Positions 42,660 to 50,585 of a DNA stretch of 64,000 bases are shown piece after piece. The first letter of the stretch is position 1. The number at the start of each line of letters is the position of its first letter. Location: assembly GCF_004005815.1 (NCBI RefSeq), contig NZ_SACK01000009.1, forward strand, positions 62,001 through 126,000, given 5' to 3'. Made by a program: the position numbers and the translations under genes. Source of the DNA: Mucilaginibacter limnophilus (lineage in GTDB: Bacteria > Bacteroidota > Bacteroidia > Sphingobacteriales > Sphingobacteriaceae). The notes under the pieces were generated by a model. The model was not told the origin of the DNA. It did no database searches and was given only the letters and a program-made list of their open reading frames with translations.

Positions 42660-42667
42660 TATCTTTG
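42660..42667 (+). promoter_or_regulatory. Candidate -7 box for DUF4293-lspA
   Basis: TATCTTTG is an exact TAnnTTTG match 46 bp before the DUF4293 start. The nearest upstream TTG (42629-42631) is 28 bp away, longer than usual. It is divergent from the aspS promoter. Confidence 0.4.
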
Positions 42668-42713
42668 CTTTCAAACAAGCGGTCGATATTTCCGCTTAAT
42701 CATCTGAAATAAC

Positions 42714-43184
42714 ATGATACAAAGAATACAAACCGTTTATCTTTTTTTGGCTACCCTGGCCTTGTTGGCGCTTTACCTATTCCCGCTTATACACACCGTG
42801 AACATAAACGGTACCATATCAAACGTAAGCATACAAGGCGTTTACCAGGAACTTGCAGAAGGTCGTTTATATTCGGTTGAGTTCGTAGCAATAAAAATAC
42901 TAACAGCCCCTGTTGCGCTTTTGCCTTTGGCAGTGATATTCTTCTATAAAAAGCGCAAGCAGCAAATTGCTTTATGCTACAGCGCCATTTTAGTAATAAT
43001 AGGATTCAGCTTTTGGATAGCGCAAACTGTAAAAGGAGTTGTTCCGGGTGGTTTGCAAATCGAATTCAGCAGCATGGGCATTGGCATGTTTTTAAGTTCG
43101 ATAGCTATAATATTGGTAATACTGGCATTAAAAGCGATACAACGTGATGAAAAGCTTGTACGCTCGGCTGATAGATTACGTTAA
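42714..43184 (+). CDS. DUF4293 family membrane protein
   Basis: A 156-residue protein of the Bacteroidota DUF4293 family: MIQRIQTVYLFLATLALLALYLFPL, the first of four membrane helices, with the others near residues 65-80, 85-105 and 120-145. A basic KKRKQQ loop follows the second helix, which suggests it faces the cytoplasm, and a charged tail ends the protein. Function is not known. It stands 8 bp before lspA, so the two share a transcript; the link with lipoprotein maturation is only positional. Confidence 0.85.
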   Translation: MIQRIQTVYLFLATLALLALYLFPLIHTVNINGTISNVSIQGVYQELAEGRLYSVEFVAIKILTAPVALLPLAVIFFYKKRKQQIALCYSAILVIIGFSFWIAQTVKGVVPGGLQIEFSSMGIGMFLSSIAIILVILALKAIQRDEKLVRSADRLR

Positions 43185-43192
43185 TAACGACG

Positions 43193-43699
43193 ATGACTAA
43201 AAAAGCCCGTATAATAACATTCGTACTTACCGGCCTTAGCTGTATAGGCTGTGATAGGGTAACCAAAGATCTGGCTAAAACGCATCTTCAGTTTGAAGCG
43301 CCAAAATCGTATCTCAATAATTTTTTTCGCCTTGAATATGTTGAGAATACAGGCGCCGCGCTAAGCCTTGGCGATAACCTGCCTCAGCCGTATAATTTTA
43401 TATTATTAAGCTTGCTGCCCATTATATTTATGGTTGGATTAACATTTTATGTAATGCGTAACATCAGTACATTTAACAAGCTGATGCTGCTATCTCTGTC
43501 ATTAATTATAGCGGGCGGACTTGGCAATATCATCGACCGTATTTTGTACGACCGCCATGTAACCGACTTTATGAATATGGGCATTGGCAATGTGCGCACG
43601 GGCATATTTAACGTAGCCGATATTTGTGTTACTGCAGGTGCTATAGGCATACTGCTTTCGTATAAGTCGCAGCAGAAGCTACCGCCTGCAACCGCTTAA
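43193..43699 (+). CDS. lspA: Lipoprotein signal peptidase (signal peptidase II)
   Basis: A 168-residue four-helix membrane aspartyl peptidase. Conserved boxes are visible: VTKDLAKTHL after helix 1, YVENTGAALSLGDNLP, IAGGLGNIIDRILYDRHVTDFMNM (first catalytic Asp in NIIDR) and FNVADICVTAGAIG (second catalytic Asp). It removes signal peptides from diacylated prolipoproteins, which are numerous in this window. Its TAA and the stop of the converging hydrolase gene overlap in TTAA. Length is normal. Confidence 0.94.
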   Translation: MTKKARIITFVLTGLSCIGCDRVTKDLAKTHLQFEAPKSYLNNFFRLEYVENTGAALSLGDNLPQPYNFILLSLLPIIFMVGLTFYVMRNISTFNKLMLLSLSLIIAGGLGNIIDRILYDRHVTDFMNMGIGNVRTGIFNVADICVTAGAIGILLSYKSQQKLPPATA

Positions 43700-44535
43700 T
43701 TATAGCGGTCGCCGCCTTCAATCTTCCTGAAAGGTTTGCTAAAGAAATCATCGACGGTTTTGTTGAATTCATCTTTGTAGTTCACCAACGTTGAGTGGCC
43801 TGAATTAGGCAATATCCACAGATACGAGTTAGGGATACTTTCTGCAATTTCAACTGCATGCTTAACAGGTATGGCATCATGGTCACCGTTAATTATCAAT
43901 GCCGGAACCTTAATAGTATGTAACTGCGCAGCAGTAATATGCGGATGCAACACCATCAGGTGGTTCACTTTATAAGCATTTTTAAGCGAGAATGTACGGC
44001 CTGACGTTTTCATAGAACGGAGCAACATTTTGTCGGTCTTAGCAATATCATTATACACATAAGGCACCAGCCCGGTAGTATCAGGTACAAGGTTGGCACC
44101 TGTTGCGGCCAGTTTTTTTACTTTGTCCGGATGGCGTATGGCCAATAAAAGGCTGTTTATACCACCGTCGCTCCAGCCTATAACATATGCTTGTTTAATT
44201 TTCAGAGTATCTAATAAGGCATTCAGGTCATCAGCCATCATTTCGTAACTAAGCGAATCAGTTGGGTCAGTTGATTTACCCTGTGCGCGACTGTCGGCAA
44301 CTATAACTTTATACTTTTTTGAAAAGTAAGGAATCTGTTTGTCAAAAGCCCGGGTTGAGCCGCCATTACCATGAATCATCAGCAAAGGCTCACCTTCGCC
44401 ATAAATTTCATAATACATTTTGAACCCACGTATGTTAACAAATTTGCCATTTGTTGTTTGTAAATTAGTAGCGGGTTGTTGTCCGCAAGCTGAAAGTGAG
44501 ATAAATAGCAAGGCAAATAAGTATTTGTATTTCAT
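43696..44535 (-). CDS. Alpha/beta hydrolase fold lipoprotein
   Basis: A 279-residue lipoprotein (lipobox SLSAC, then GQQPATN) with an alpha/beta hydrolase fold. HGNGGSTRAF forms the oxyanion-hole region, the nucleophile elbow is GWSDGG with Ser, the acid is probably the Asp in INGDHDAIPV, and the catalytic His is in LPNSGHSTLV. The family includes esterases, peptidases and haloperoxidase-like enzymes; the substrate cannot be named. It converges with lspA with a 4-nt overlap. Confidence 0.87.
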   Translation of the reverse strand: MKYKYLFALLFISLSACGQQPATNLQTTNGKFVNIRGFKMYYEIYGEGEPLLMIHGNGGSTRAFDKQIPYFSKKYKVIVADSRAQGKSTDPTDSLSYEMMADDLNALLDTLKIKQAYVIGWSDGGINSLLLAIRHPDKVKKLAATGANLVPDTTGLVPYVYNDIAKTDKMLLRSMKTSGRTFSLKNAYKVNHLMVLHPHITAAQLHTIKVPALIINGDHDAIPVKHAVEIAESIPNSYLWILPNSGHSTLVNYKDEFNKTVDDFFSKPFRKIEGGDRYN

Positions 44536-44593
44536 AATGTTATCTTTTTGTAAAGATATCCATTGTCACTAAAAAGACAGAATGATTTTGGGA

Positions 44594-44624
44594 TTTGACT
44601 TATAATTAAATAATCGTACCTTTG
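44594..44624 (+). promoter_or_regulatory. Promoter of the DEAD-box/DbpA helicase (TTTG, 19 bp, TACCTTTG)
   Basis: TTTG at 44594-44597, a 19-bp spacer and TACCTTTG at 44617-44624 make a textbook Bacteroidota promoter. Start near 44630 would leave about 36 nt before the ATG at 44666 but only about 9 nt before the earlier ATG at 44639. Confidence 0.65.
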
Positions 44625-44665
44625 CAGCCGATTTGACAATGCAGTCAAATACGTTATTTAAATTC

Positions 44666-46480
44666 ATGAACCCATTTATTCAATTGGGAATCCGTCATGA
44701 TATTGTTAATGCCATCTCTGAATTAGGATTTGAAAATCCTACGCCAATCCAGGAACAGTCAATTCCGGTATTGTTAACAGGCAGCAACGATTTTGTCGGA
44801 TTAGCCCAAACCGGGACCGGTAAAACTGCTGCTTTTGGCTTGCCATTGTTAGAGTTACTGGATTTCGAAGAGAACTATCCGCAGGCGTTGGTGTTGTGCC
44901 CAACACGCGAGCTTTGTTTACAAATTACAAACGACCTTAAAAATTACTCAAAAAACGTTAAAAACGTTCATGTAGTTGCCGTTTACGGTGGTGCAAGCAT
45001 TTCCGATCAGTTACGCCAGATTAAACGTGGTGTACAAATTGTAGTGGCCACGCCGGGCCGTATGCTTGACATTATTAACCGTAAGGCGATTGATTTTTCG
45101 CAGGTTAAGTATGTAGTACTTGATGAGGCTGATGAAATGCTCAATATGGGCTTTCAGGAAGATATCGACAATATCCTGTCAACCACTCCGGACGAGAAAA
45201 AAACCTGGCTGTTTTCAGCCACCATGCCTGCCGAAGTACGCAGGATTTCAAAAAAATACATGGACGATCCGTATGAGCTTACCATGGGTACCAAAAATAC
45301 CGGTAACGCCAATATCGAACATGAGTACTATGTAGTACGTGCCCGTGATAAATACGCCGCGTTTAAACGTATTGTAGATTTTAACCCTGAGATTTTTGGT
45401 ATAGTATTTTGCCGTACCAAAATTGAAACACAGGAAATTGCTGAAGCGCTGATTAAAGACGGCTATAATGCCGACTCGCTGCACGGCGACCTGTCGCAGC
45501 AACAACGCGATAAGGTAATGAAACGCTACCGCGAACGCAGCCTGCAGTTATTAATTGCTACTGATGTTGCCGCCCGTGGTATCGACGTTAATGATGTTAC
45601 GCACGTTATCAACTATTCGTTGCCTGATGAAATTGAGAACTACACCCACCGTAGTGGCCGTACAGCACGTGCCGGTAAAACAGGTGTATCCATCTCGATA
45701 GTTAACGGTAAGGAAATAGGCAAAATACGCCAGATAGAACGTGTTATAGGCAAAAAATTCGTTAAGGCTGAAATTCCGACAGGTTTTGATGTTTGCGAAA
45801 AACAATTGTTTGCCCTTGTGCATAAAGTTCATAATGTTGAAGTGAATGAGCAGCAAATTGAGCAGTACATTCCGCGCATCATGGACGAGTTTAAAGATTT
45901 GAGCAAAGAGGATGTTATTAAACGCTTCGCTTCGCTTGAGTTTAACCGTTTCCTTGACTACTACAAAAACGCGCCAGACCTTAATGCTTCTTTTGAAGAC
46001 AGGCCAGGCCGTGAAGGTGCGCAAGGCGACCGCTTTAACCGCACAGGTATGCGTTCAGACTTTACCCGTTTGTTTATCAACCTTGGTTCGGTAGATGATT
46101 TTACCCGCGGCGATTTGCTGGGCTATATCTGCAACACAACCAAAATTGTTGGCCGTACGGTTGGTAAAATCGACGTTAAGGGTGTTTACTCTTTCTTCGA
46201 AGTAGCTAATGACGACGTAAACAAAGTAATGGAAGGCTTTAAAGGCGTTGATTACAATGGCCGTGAAGTACGAATTGAAATATCAGGCGAAGGCACCAGC
46301 GAAAGACGCAGCGGTGGCAGTGGTTATAAAGGTAACCGCGGCGGCGACCGTCGTGAAGGCGGCTTCCGCAGCGGTGGTAATCGCGAAGGTGGCTACAGGG
46401 GAAATAAAGGTGGCGGTGGCTTCCGTGATTTCTCCGGCAAAAGCCGTGAAGATCGCGCCGAGCGTAAAAGAAGATATTAA
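44666..46480 (+). CDS. DEAD-box RNA helicase with DbpA RNA-binding domain and RGG tail (CsdA/DeaD-like)
   Basis: A 604-residue helicase. N-terminal FENPTPIQEQSIPVLL (Q motif), AQTGTGKTAAFGLPLLE, CPTRELCLQI, TPGRML, DEADEMLNMGFQ, FSATMP, then ATDVAARGIDVNDVTHVINYSLPDE and HRSGRTARAGKTG. After about residue 470 a DbpA-type RNA-binding fold occurs (RLFINLGSVDDFTRGDLLGYICNTTKI to VRIEISGEG), followed by an Arg/Gly-rich tail. Such enzymes serve ribosome assembly and cold adaptation. Start 44666 (MNPFIQLGI) is preferred because of the promoter spacing; 44639 adds nine residues. Confidence 0.93.
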   Translation: MNPFIQLGIRHDIVNAISELGFENPTPIQEQSIPVLLTGSNDFVGLAQTGTGKTAAFGLPLLELLDFEENYPQALVLCPTRELCLQITNDLKNYSKNVKNVHVVAVYGGASISDQLRQIKRGVQIVVATPGRMLDIINRKAIDFSQVKYVVLDEADEMLNMGFQEDIDNILSTTPDEKKTWLFSATMPAEVRRISKKYMDDPYELTMGTKNTGNANIEHEYYVVRARDKYAAFKRIVDFNPEIFGIVFCRTKIETQEIAEALIKDGYNADSLHGDLSQQQRDKVMKRYRERSLQLLIATDVAARGIDVNDVTHVINYSLPDEIENYTHRSGRTARAGKTGVSISIVNGKEIGKIRQIERVIGKKFVKAEIPTGFDVCEKQLFALVHKVHNVEVNEQQIEQYIPRIMDEFKDLSKEDVIKRFASLEFNRFLDYYKNAPDLNASFEDRPGREGAQGDRFNRTGMRSDFTRLFINLGSVDDFTRGDLLGYICNTTKIVGRTVGKIDVKGVYSFFEVANDDVNKVMEGFKGVDYNGREVRIEISGEGTSERRSGGSGYKGNRGGDRREGGFRSGGNREGGYRGNKGGGGFRDFSGKSREDRAERKRRY

Positions 46481-46536
46481 GATCTTAATACAAGCGTCTG
46501 CTTAAGCGGCAGGCAAGTTTTTAGTTGGTTAGTTTG

Positions 46537-46567
46537 AAAAGCTCCTTTGTACGCAAAGGGGCTTTTT
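46537..46567 (+). terminator. Intrinsic terminator of the DEAD-box helicase gene
   Basis: AAAAGCTCCTTTG (46537-46549) pairs with CAAAGGGGCTTTT (46554-46566) over 13 bp with one G-U pair. The loop is TACG, and a short T-tract follows. Confidence 0.8.
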
Positions 46568-46702
46568 ATTTATAAAAAAATTGGATTCAATAACATTATA
46601 GCATCAACAAAATACTTTAAGACATCAATTCAAAACCTCACCAAACAGGAGTAAGGTCTGCTTTTGTTTTTGAGATTTATTAAGTTGATTTGTATACCAT
46701 TC

Positions 46703-48175
46703 ATGCCATCTTCAAAAGTCATAATTATAGGTTCTGGTATTGCGGGAATAGCTGCGGCCATAAGGCTTGCGGTTAAAGGATACGCCGTTCAGGTGTTTGA
46801 GGCAAACAGTTATCCGGGGGGTAAGTTATCTGAGTTTACACAAGACGGTTTTCGTTTCGACGCCGGGCCAAGCCTGTTCACCATGCCGAAGTATGTTGAT
46901 GAACTGTTCCAATTGGCCGGTAAAAACCCGCGTGACTATTTCAATTATCAAAAGCTGGACTCCGTTTGTAACTATTTTTACGAAGACGATACCCGTTTAC
47001 AAGCTCATGCTGATGTGGGCCAGTTTGTTGAAGAACTGTCTGCCAAAACCGGAGTGGATGAAAAGGCGGTGTACAAGCATCAACAAAACAGCGCCCGGAT
47101 ATATAATATCACTAATCATGTTTTTTTAGAACGGTCGCTGCACAGGTTGAGTACCTATTTACGATGGGATACCTTGAAATCGATACTGCGTTTGCCGCAG
47201 ATAGATGCCATGCGAAGCCTGCATACAGCAAACCAAAGTTTTTTCAAAGATAAACGCATGTTGCAGTTTTTCGACCGGTATGCCACCTATAATGGCTCGA
47301 ACCCATACCAGGCACCAGCCACTTTGAATGTGATCCCTTATTTCGAGCAGCATTTTGGCGCTTATTTTCCCGAAGGCGGAATGTATAGCATCGTTTCGTC
47401 GCTGGTTAAACTGGCTGAAGAACTGAGAGTGCAGTTTGTTTACAATACTAAAGTTGATGAGATAGTTGTCAAGGGAGGTAAAGCCGAAGGTGTAAGATCA
47501 AAAGACACTTTTTTCCCGGCTGATATGGTAATATCCAACATGGATGTATGGCCTACATATAAACAACTACTGGCAAAGTATCCTGAACTTCACCGCAATA
47601 AAATTCTTCAACAGGAGCGAAGCAGTTCAGCGCTAATTTTTTATTGGGGAATAAACAAGCAGTTTCCGCAGCTTGACCTGCATAATATATTTTTTAGTGC
47701 TGATTATAAAGCGGAGTTTGATGCTATATGGAAGCAAAAAATTATCAGTGCTGATCCAACTGTTTATTTAAACATAAGCTCGAAATTAAAGTCGGATGAT
47801 GCTCCTGCTGGTTGCGAGAACTGGTTTGTGATGATCAATGTACCTGCAAATATTGGTCAGAATTGGGATATGTTGATAGCGGAGGCACGCGGTAACATTT
47901 TGAAAAAATTAAGCAGGCTGTTGGGAGAGGATGTAGCTTCATTAATTACCAGCGAAGGTATACTTGATCCGCGTAGTATTGAAAGCCGTACCTCATCTTA
48001 TCAGGGTTCACTATACGGAACAAGCTCAAACAACCAGTTTGCGGCGTTTATGCGCCATGCAAATCGTTCGTCAAAGATCGGTAATCTATATTTCTGCGGT
48101 GGTAGTGTACACCCCGGCGGAGGTATCCCTTTGTGTCTGCTTTCCGCTAAAATAGTAAGTGATTGGATTGAATAG
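46703..48175 (+). CDS. CrtI/CrtD-like carotenoid desaturase family FAD oxidoreductase
   Basis: A 490-residue flavoprotein of the phytoene desaturase superfamily. FAD dinucleotide motif VIIIGSGIAGIAAAIRLAVKG at about 6-26, then FEANSYPGGKLSEFTQDGFRFDAGPSLFTMP, YFPEGGMYSIVSSLVKLAEEL, and C-terminal NLYFCGGSVHPGGGIPLCLLSAKIVSDWI, all typical. It resembles Bacteroidota CrtD, which introduces a 3',4'-double bond in 1'-hydroxy-carotenoids, but CrtI or saturase-type relatives are possible. ATG at 46703 (MPSSKVIIIG) is chosen. It appears alone, not in a carotenoid cluster; crtZ lies at 25589. Confidence 0.8.
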   Translation: MPSSKVIIIGSGIAGIAAAIRLAVKGYAVQVFEANSYPGGKLSEFTQDGFRFDAGPSLFTMPKYVDELFQLAGKNPRDYFNYQKLDSVCNYFYEDDTRLQAHADVGQFVEELSAKTGVDEKAVYKHQQNSARIYNITNHVFLERSLHRLSTYLRWDTLKSILRLPQIDAMRSLHTANQSFFKDKRMLQFFDRYATYNGSNPYQAPATLNVIPYFEQHFGAYFPEGGMYSIVSSLVKLAEELRVQFVYNTKVDEIVVKGGKAEGVRSKDTFFPADMVISNMDVWPTYKQLLAKYPELHRNKILQQERSSSALIFYWGINKQFPQLDLHNIFFSADYKAEFDAIWKQKIISADPTVYLNISSKLKSDDAPAGCENWFVMINVPANIGQNWDMLIAEARGNILKKLSRLLGEDVASLITSEGILDPRSIESRTSSYQGSLYGTSSNNQFAAFMRHANRSSKIGNLYFCGGSVHPGGGIPLCLLSAKIVSDWIE

Positions 48176-48223
48176 ATGTAATAGTCAAAAGCTATTGGCA
48201 TCTAATAATCGAATAGCTCTTAA

Positions 48224-49732
48224 CTATATAATTCTGTCAATAATCTGAGTGGTTGATAATTTCTCCTGAGCGCCACTATTCATATCCTTAAATGCTAACA
48301 ACCCGCTCGACATTTCTTCACTTCCAATTAATACAGTATATGGAATTTGCTTACTGTTGGCATAATCCATTTGCTTTTTAATTTTAGCGCCTGCCGGGTA
48401 AAGTTCGGCCCTGATATCATTTGTACGTAGTTGCTGTAAAAACGGAAGTGCAAACTCTTCAGCTTCTTTATCAAAACAGCATATCAGCACCTGGGTGCTT
48501 TGCGCCGCAGCTGCAGGGAAAAGGTTCAGCTCTTCCATTACATCATAAATCCTGTCGGCACCAAAACTTATACCTGCGCCGGTTAGATTTTTTAAACCAA
48601 ACATGCCTGTAAGGTCATCATAACGGCCGCCGCCGCCTATGCTGCCCATAGCTACTTCATTGGTTTTGACTTCGAAAATGGCTCCGGTATAATAGTTTAA
48701 ACCACGGGCAAGGGTAACATCTAGCTCGAGTTTTGCCTTTTGAAGCGGTGTTCTTTTAATATATTTAAATACCGTTTCAATCTCATCACAGCCTTTTAGT
48801 CCTACCTCTGATGAAAATAATGTTTTACGCAGGCTCTCCAGCTTCTCTTCGTTTGTTCCTTCAAGTAAAATAATAGGCTTTAATCTATCAATATCATCAA
48901 CGGCAAAGCCTTTGGTAATCAATTCGGCCGTAACACCATCCAGCCCAATTTTGTCCAGTTTGTCAATAGCAACAGTTAAGTCAACTATATTATCGCTTTT
49001 GTCTATGATCTCTGCAATTCCTGATAGTATTTTTCTATTGTTGATTTTTATAGCAAAATCTTTCAGGCCAAGTTTACTCAAAGCTTCATCATATATCAGT
49101 ATAAATTCGGCTTCGTTAAGCAGCGAATCGCTGCCTACCACATCCGCATCGCATTGGTAAAACTCACGGTAACGCCCTTTTTGCGGACGGTCGGCACGCC
49201 AAACCGGCTGCACTTGGAAACGCTTGAATGGGAAGGTTATATCATTTTGATGCTGTACCACGTAACGCGCGAATGGTACGGTGAGGTCATAGCGAAGGGC
49301 TTTTTCGGAGATTTTATTCGATAATAGACTACTATCTTCCAAGTCTTGTCCAAGCATTTGAGCTATAGCAGGCAATTCTTTGATAGCCTCCCGAACAGGA
49401 TCAATAATATCTGGAGCGTATTCCGGTTCTTTTTTTAAAATACGATCATGATGTATATCAAGTTCAAGCCGAATAGATAATAGTTCTTGTATCGATTTAA
49501 CCTTCGACAAATAGTCGCCGCTGTTTAGCACTTTAAACATCAGTTTATCACCTTCGTCGCCATACTTGCCGGTAAGGGTGCTCAGGTTTTCCATAGCAGG
49601 CGTCTCTATCTGCTGATAGCCATATTTACGAAAGACAGACTTTATCGTATCAAAAATATAGTTACGTTTAGCCATTTCGGCCGGAGAGAAATCGCGTGTG
49701 CCTTTTGGTACTGATGGTTTTATGGATGCCAT
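48224..49732 (-). CDS. hisS: Histidyl-tRNA synthetase, with extra segment near residues 75-140
   Basis: A 502-residue class II synthetase: PKGTRDFSP at the start, motif 1 ETPAMENLSTLTGKYGDEGDKLMFKVLNSGD, LRYDLTVPFARYVVQHQ, motif 2 FKRFQVQPVWRADRPQKGRYREFYQCDADVVG, LARGLNYYTGAIFEVKT, and GGRYDDLTG with motif 3 GAGISFGADRIYDVME. It is longer than most HisRS (about 420-460). The extra part between LNSGD and SEKALRYDL is helical and charged (KSIQELLSIRLELDIHH, APDIIDPVREAIKELPAIA). ATG at 49732 is fixed by PKGTRDF. A TACCTTTG box lies only 5-12 bp before it. Confidence 0.95.
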   Translation of the reverse strand: MASIKPSVPKGTRDFSPAEMAKRNYIFDTIKSVFRKYGYQQIETPAMENLSTLTGKYGDEGDKLMFKVLNSGDYLSKVKSIQELLSIRLELDIHHDRILKKEPEYAPDIIDPVREAIKELPAIAQMLGQDLEDSSLLSNKISEKALRYDLTVPFARYVVQHQNDITFPFKRFQVQPVWRADRPQKGRYREFYQCDADVVGSDSLLNEAEFILIYDEALSKLGLKDFAIKINNRKILSGIAEIIDKSDNIVDLTVAIDKLDKIGLDGVTAELITKGFAVDDIDRLKPIILLEGTNEEKLESLRKTLFSSEVGLKGCDEIETVFKYIKRTPLQKAKLELDVTLARGLNYYTGAIFEVKTNEVAMGSIGGGGRYDDLTGMFGLKNLTGAGISFGADRIYDVMEELNLFPAAAAQSTQVLICCFDKEAEEFALPFLQQLRTNDIRAELYPAGAKIKKQMDYANSKQIPYTVLIGSEEMSSGLLAFKDMNSGAQEKLSTTQIIDRII

Positions 49733-49736
49733 GCGG

Positions 49737-49744
49737 CAAAGGTA
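49737..49744 (-). promoter_or_regulatory. Candidate -7 box next to the hisS start codon
   Basis: TACCTTTG on the minus strand is an exact TAnnTTTG match, but its last base is only 4 nt before the ATG at 49732. The transcript would start at the initiation codon. No -33 match was found, so chance is possible. Confidence 0.3.
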
Positions 49745-49776
49745 AAAATTACAGGCGTTATATACATACTTAGTGC

Positions 49777-49809
49777 TTGCATCGGTCAAATCAATTATTA
49801 GTAGCTTTG
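49777..49809 (+). promoter_or_regulatory. Candidate surE-lpxB promoter (TTG, 22 bp, TAGCTTTG)
   Basis: TTG at 49777-49779 and TAGCTTTG at 49802-49809 are separated by 22 bp, within the known range. The surE ATG is at 49817, so the leader would be only about 0-3 nt. Confidence 0.45.
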
Positions 49810-49816
49810 CTTCACT

Positions 49817-50584
49817 ATGAGTAAAAGCAAACCAACCATTCTGGTGGTGAATGACGACGGCATTACAGCGCCGGGTATAAAAGCGCTTATTGAAGCCATG
49901 AACGATATTGGCAGGGTAGTGGTGGTCGCGCCCGACAGTCCGCAGTCGGGCATGGGGCATGCCATCACTATTGGTAAACCCCTGCGTTTTGATAAAGTGG
50001 ATATCTACGAAGGGATTGAAATGTATAAGTGCTCGGGTACACCGGTTGATTGTGTAAAGCTTGCAGTAAACTTGGTGTTTAAAGGTAAAAAACCCGATCT
50101 ATGTGTTTCGGGCATTAATCATGGTTTAAACAACTCCATCAACGTGCTGTACTCAGGCACCATGTCGGCAGCCGTTGAAGGTGCTATTGAAGGCATTCCG
50201 TCAATAGGTTATTCTTTGGATGATTATACCTTGCAGGCCGACTTTAAGCCTTGTATTAAATATGTAAAACAAATTGCCCAGCAGGTGCTTAAACATGGCT
50301 TGCCGACAGCAACTTTACTAAATGTGAACTTTCCTGTGGCATCGCCGTTAAAAGGTATTAAAATATGCCGCCAGGCCAACGCCAAATGGGCCGAGGAGTT
50401 TGACGAGCGCATGGATCCGCATAAACGGCCTTACTATTGGTTAACCGGTGTTTTTCAACTAAACGACCAAGGCGAGGACACCGACGTTTGGGCGTTGGAA
50501 AATGGCTATGTGTCGGTGGTACCTGTGCAGTTTGACATGACGGCTCATCATGCTATACCTGTACTAAATAGCTGGAAGTTTTAA
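49817..50584 (+). CDS. surE: 5'/3'-nucleotidase SurE
   Basis: A 255-residue SurE-family phosphatase. Metal site VVNDDGITAPGIKAL at about 10-24 (the Asp-Asp pair), VVAPDSPQSGMGHAIT with Ser, CSGTPVDCVKLA, SGINHGLNNSINVLYSGTMSAAVEGAIEGIPSIGYS (Asn ligand). It removes phosphate from nucleoside monophosphates. Length is normal. One base separates it from lpxB, so they are co-transcribed, an order seen in other Bacteroidota. It is divergent from hisS with an 84-bp shared region. Confidence 0.95.
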   Translation: MSKSKPTILVVNDDGITAPGIKALIEAMNDIGRVVVVAPDSPQSGMGHAITIGKPLRFDKVDIYEGIEMYKCSGTPVDCVKLAVNLVFKGKKPDLCVSGINHGLNNSINVLYSGTMSAAVEGAIEGIPSIGYSLDDYTLQADFKPCIKYVKQIAQQVLKHGLPTATLLNVNFPVASPLKGIKICRQANAKWAEEFDERMDPHKRPYYWLTGVFQLNDQGEDTDVWALENGYVSVVPVQFDMTAHHAIPVLNSWKF

Positions 50585-50585
50585 T

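Noticed and set aside
45551..46024. A 157-codon open frame on the minus strand opposite the DEAD-box helicase
   Set aside because: The plus strand is a well-supported helicase gene; the antisense product shows no motif.
49733..49960. N-terminal extension of hisS into the surE gene
   Set aside because: HisRS starts a few residues before PKGTRDF; the extension reads antisense to surE.
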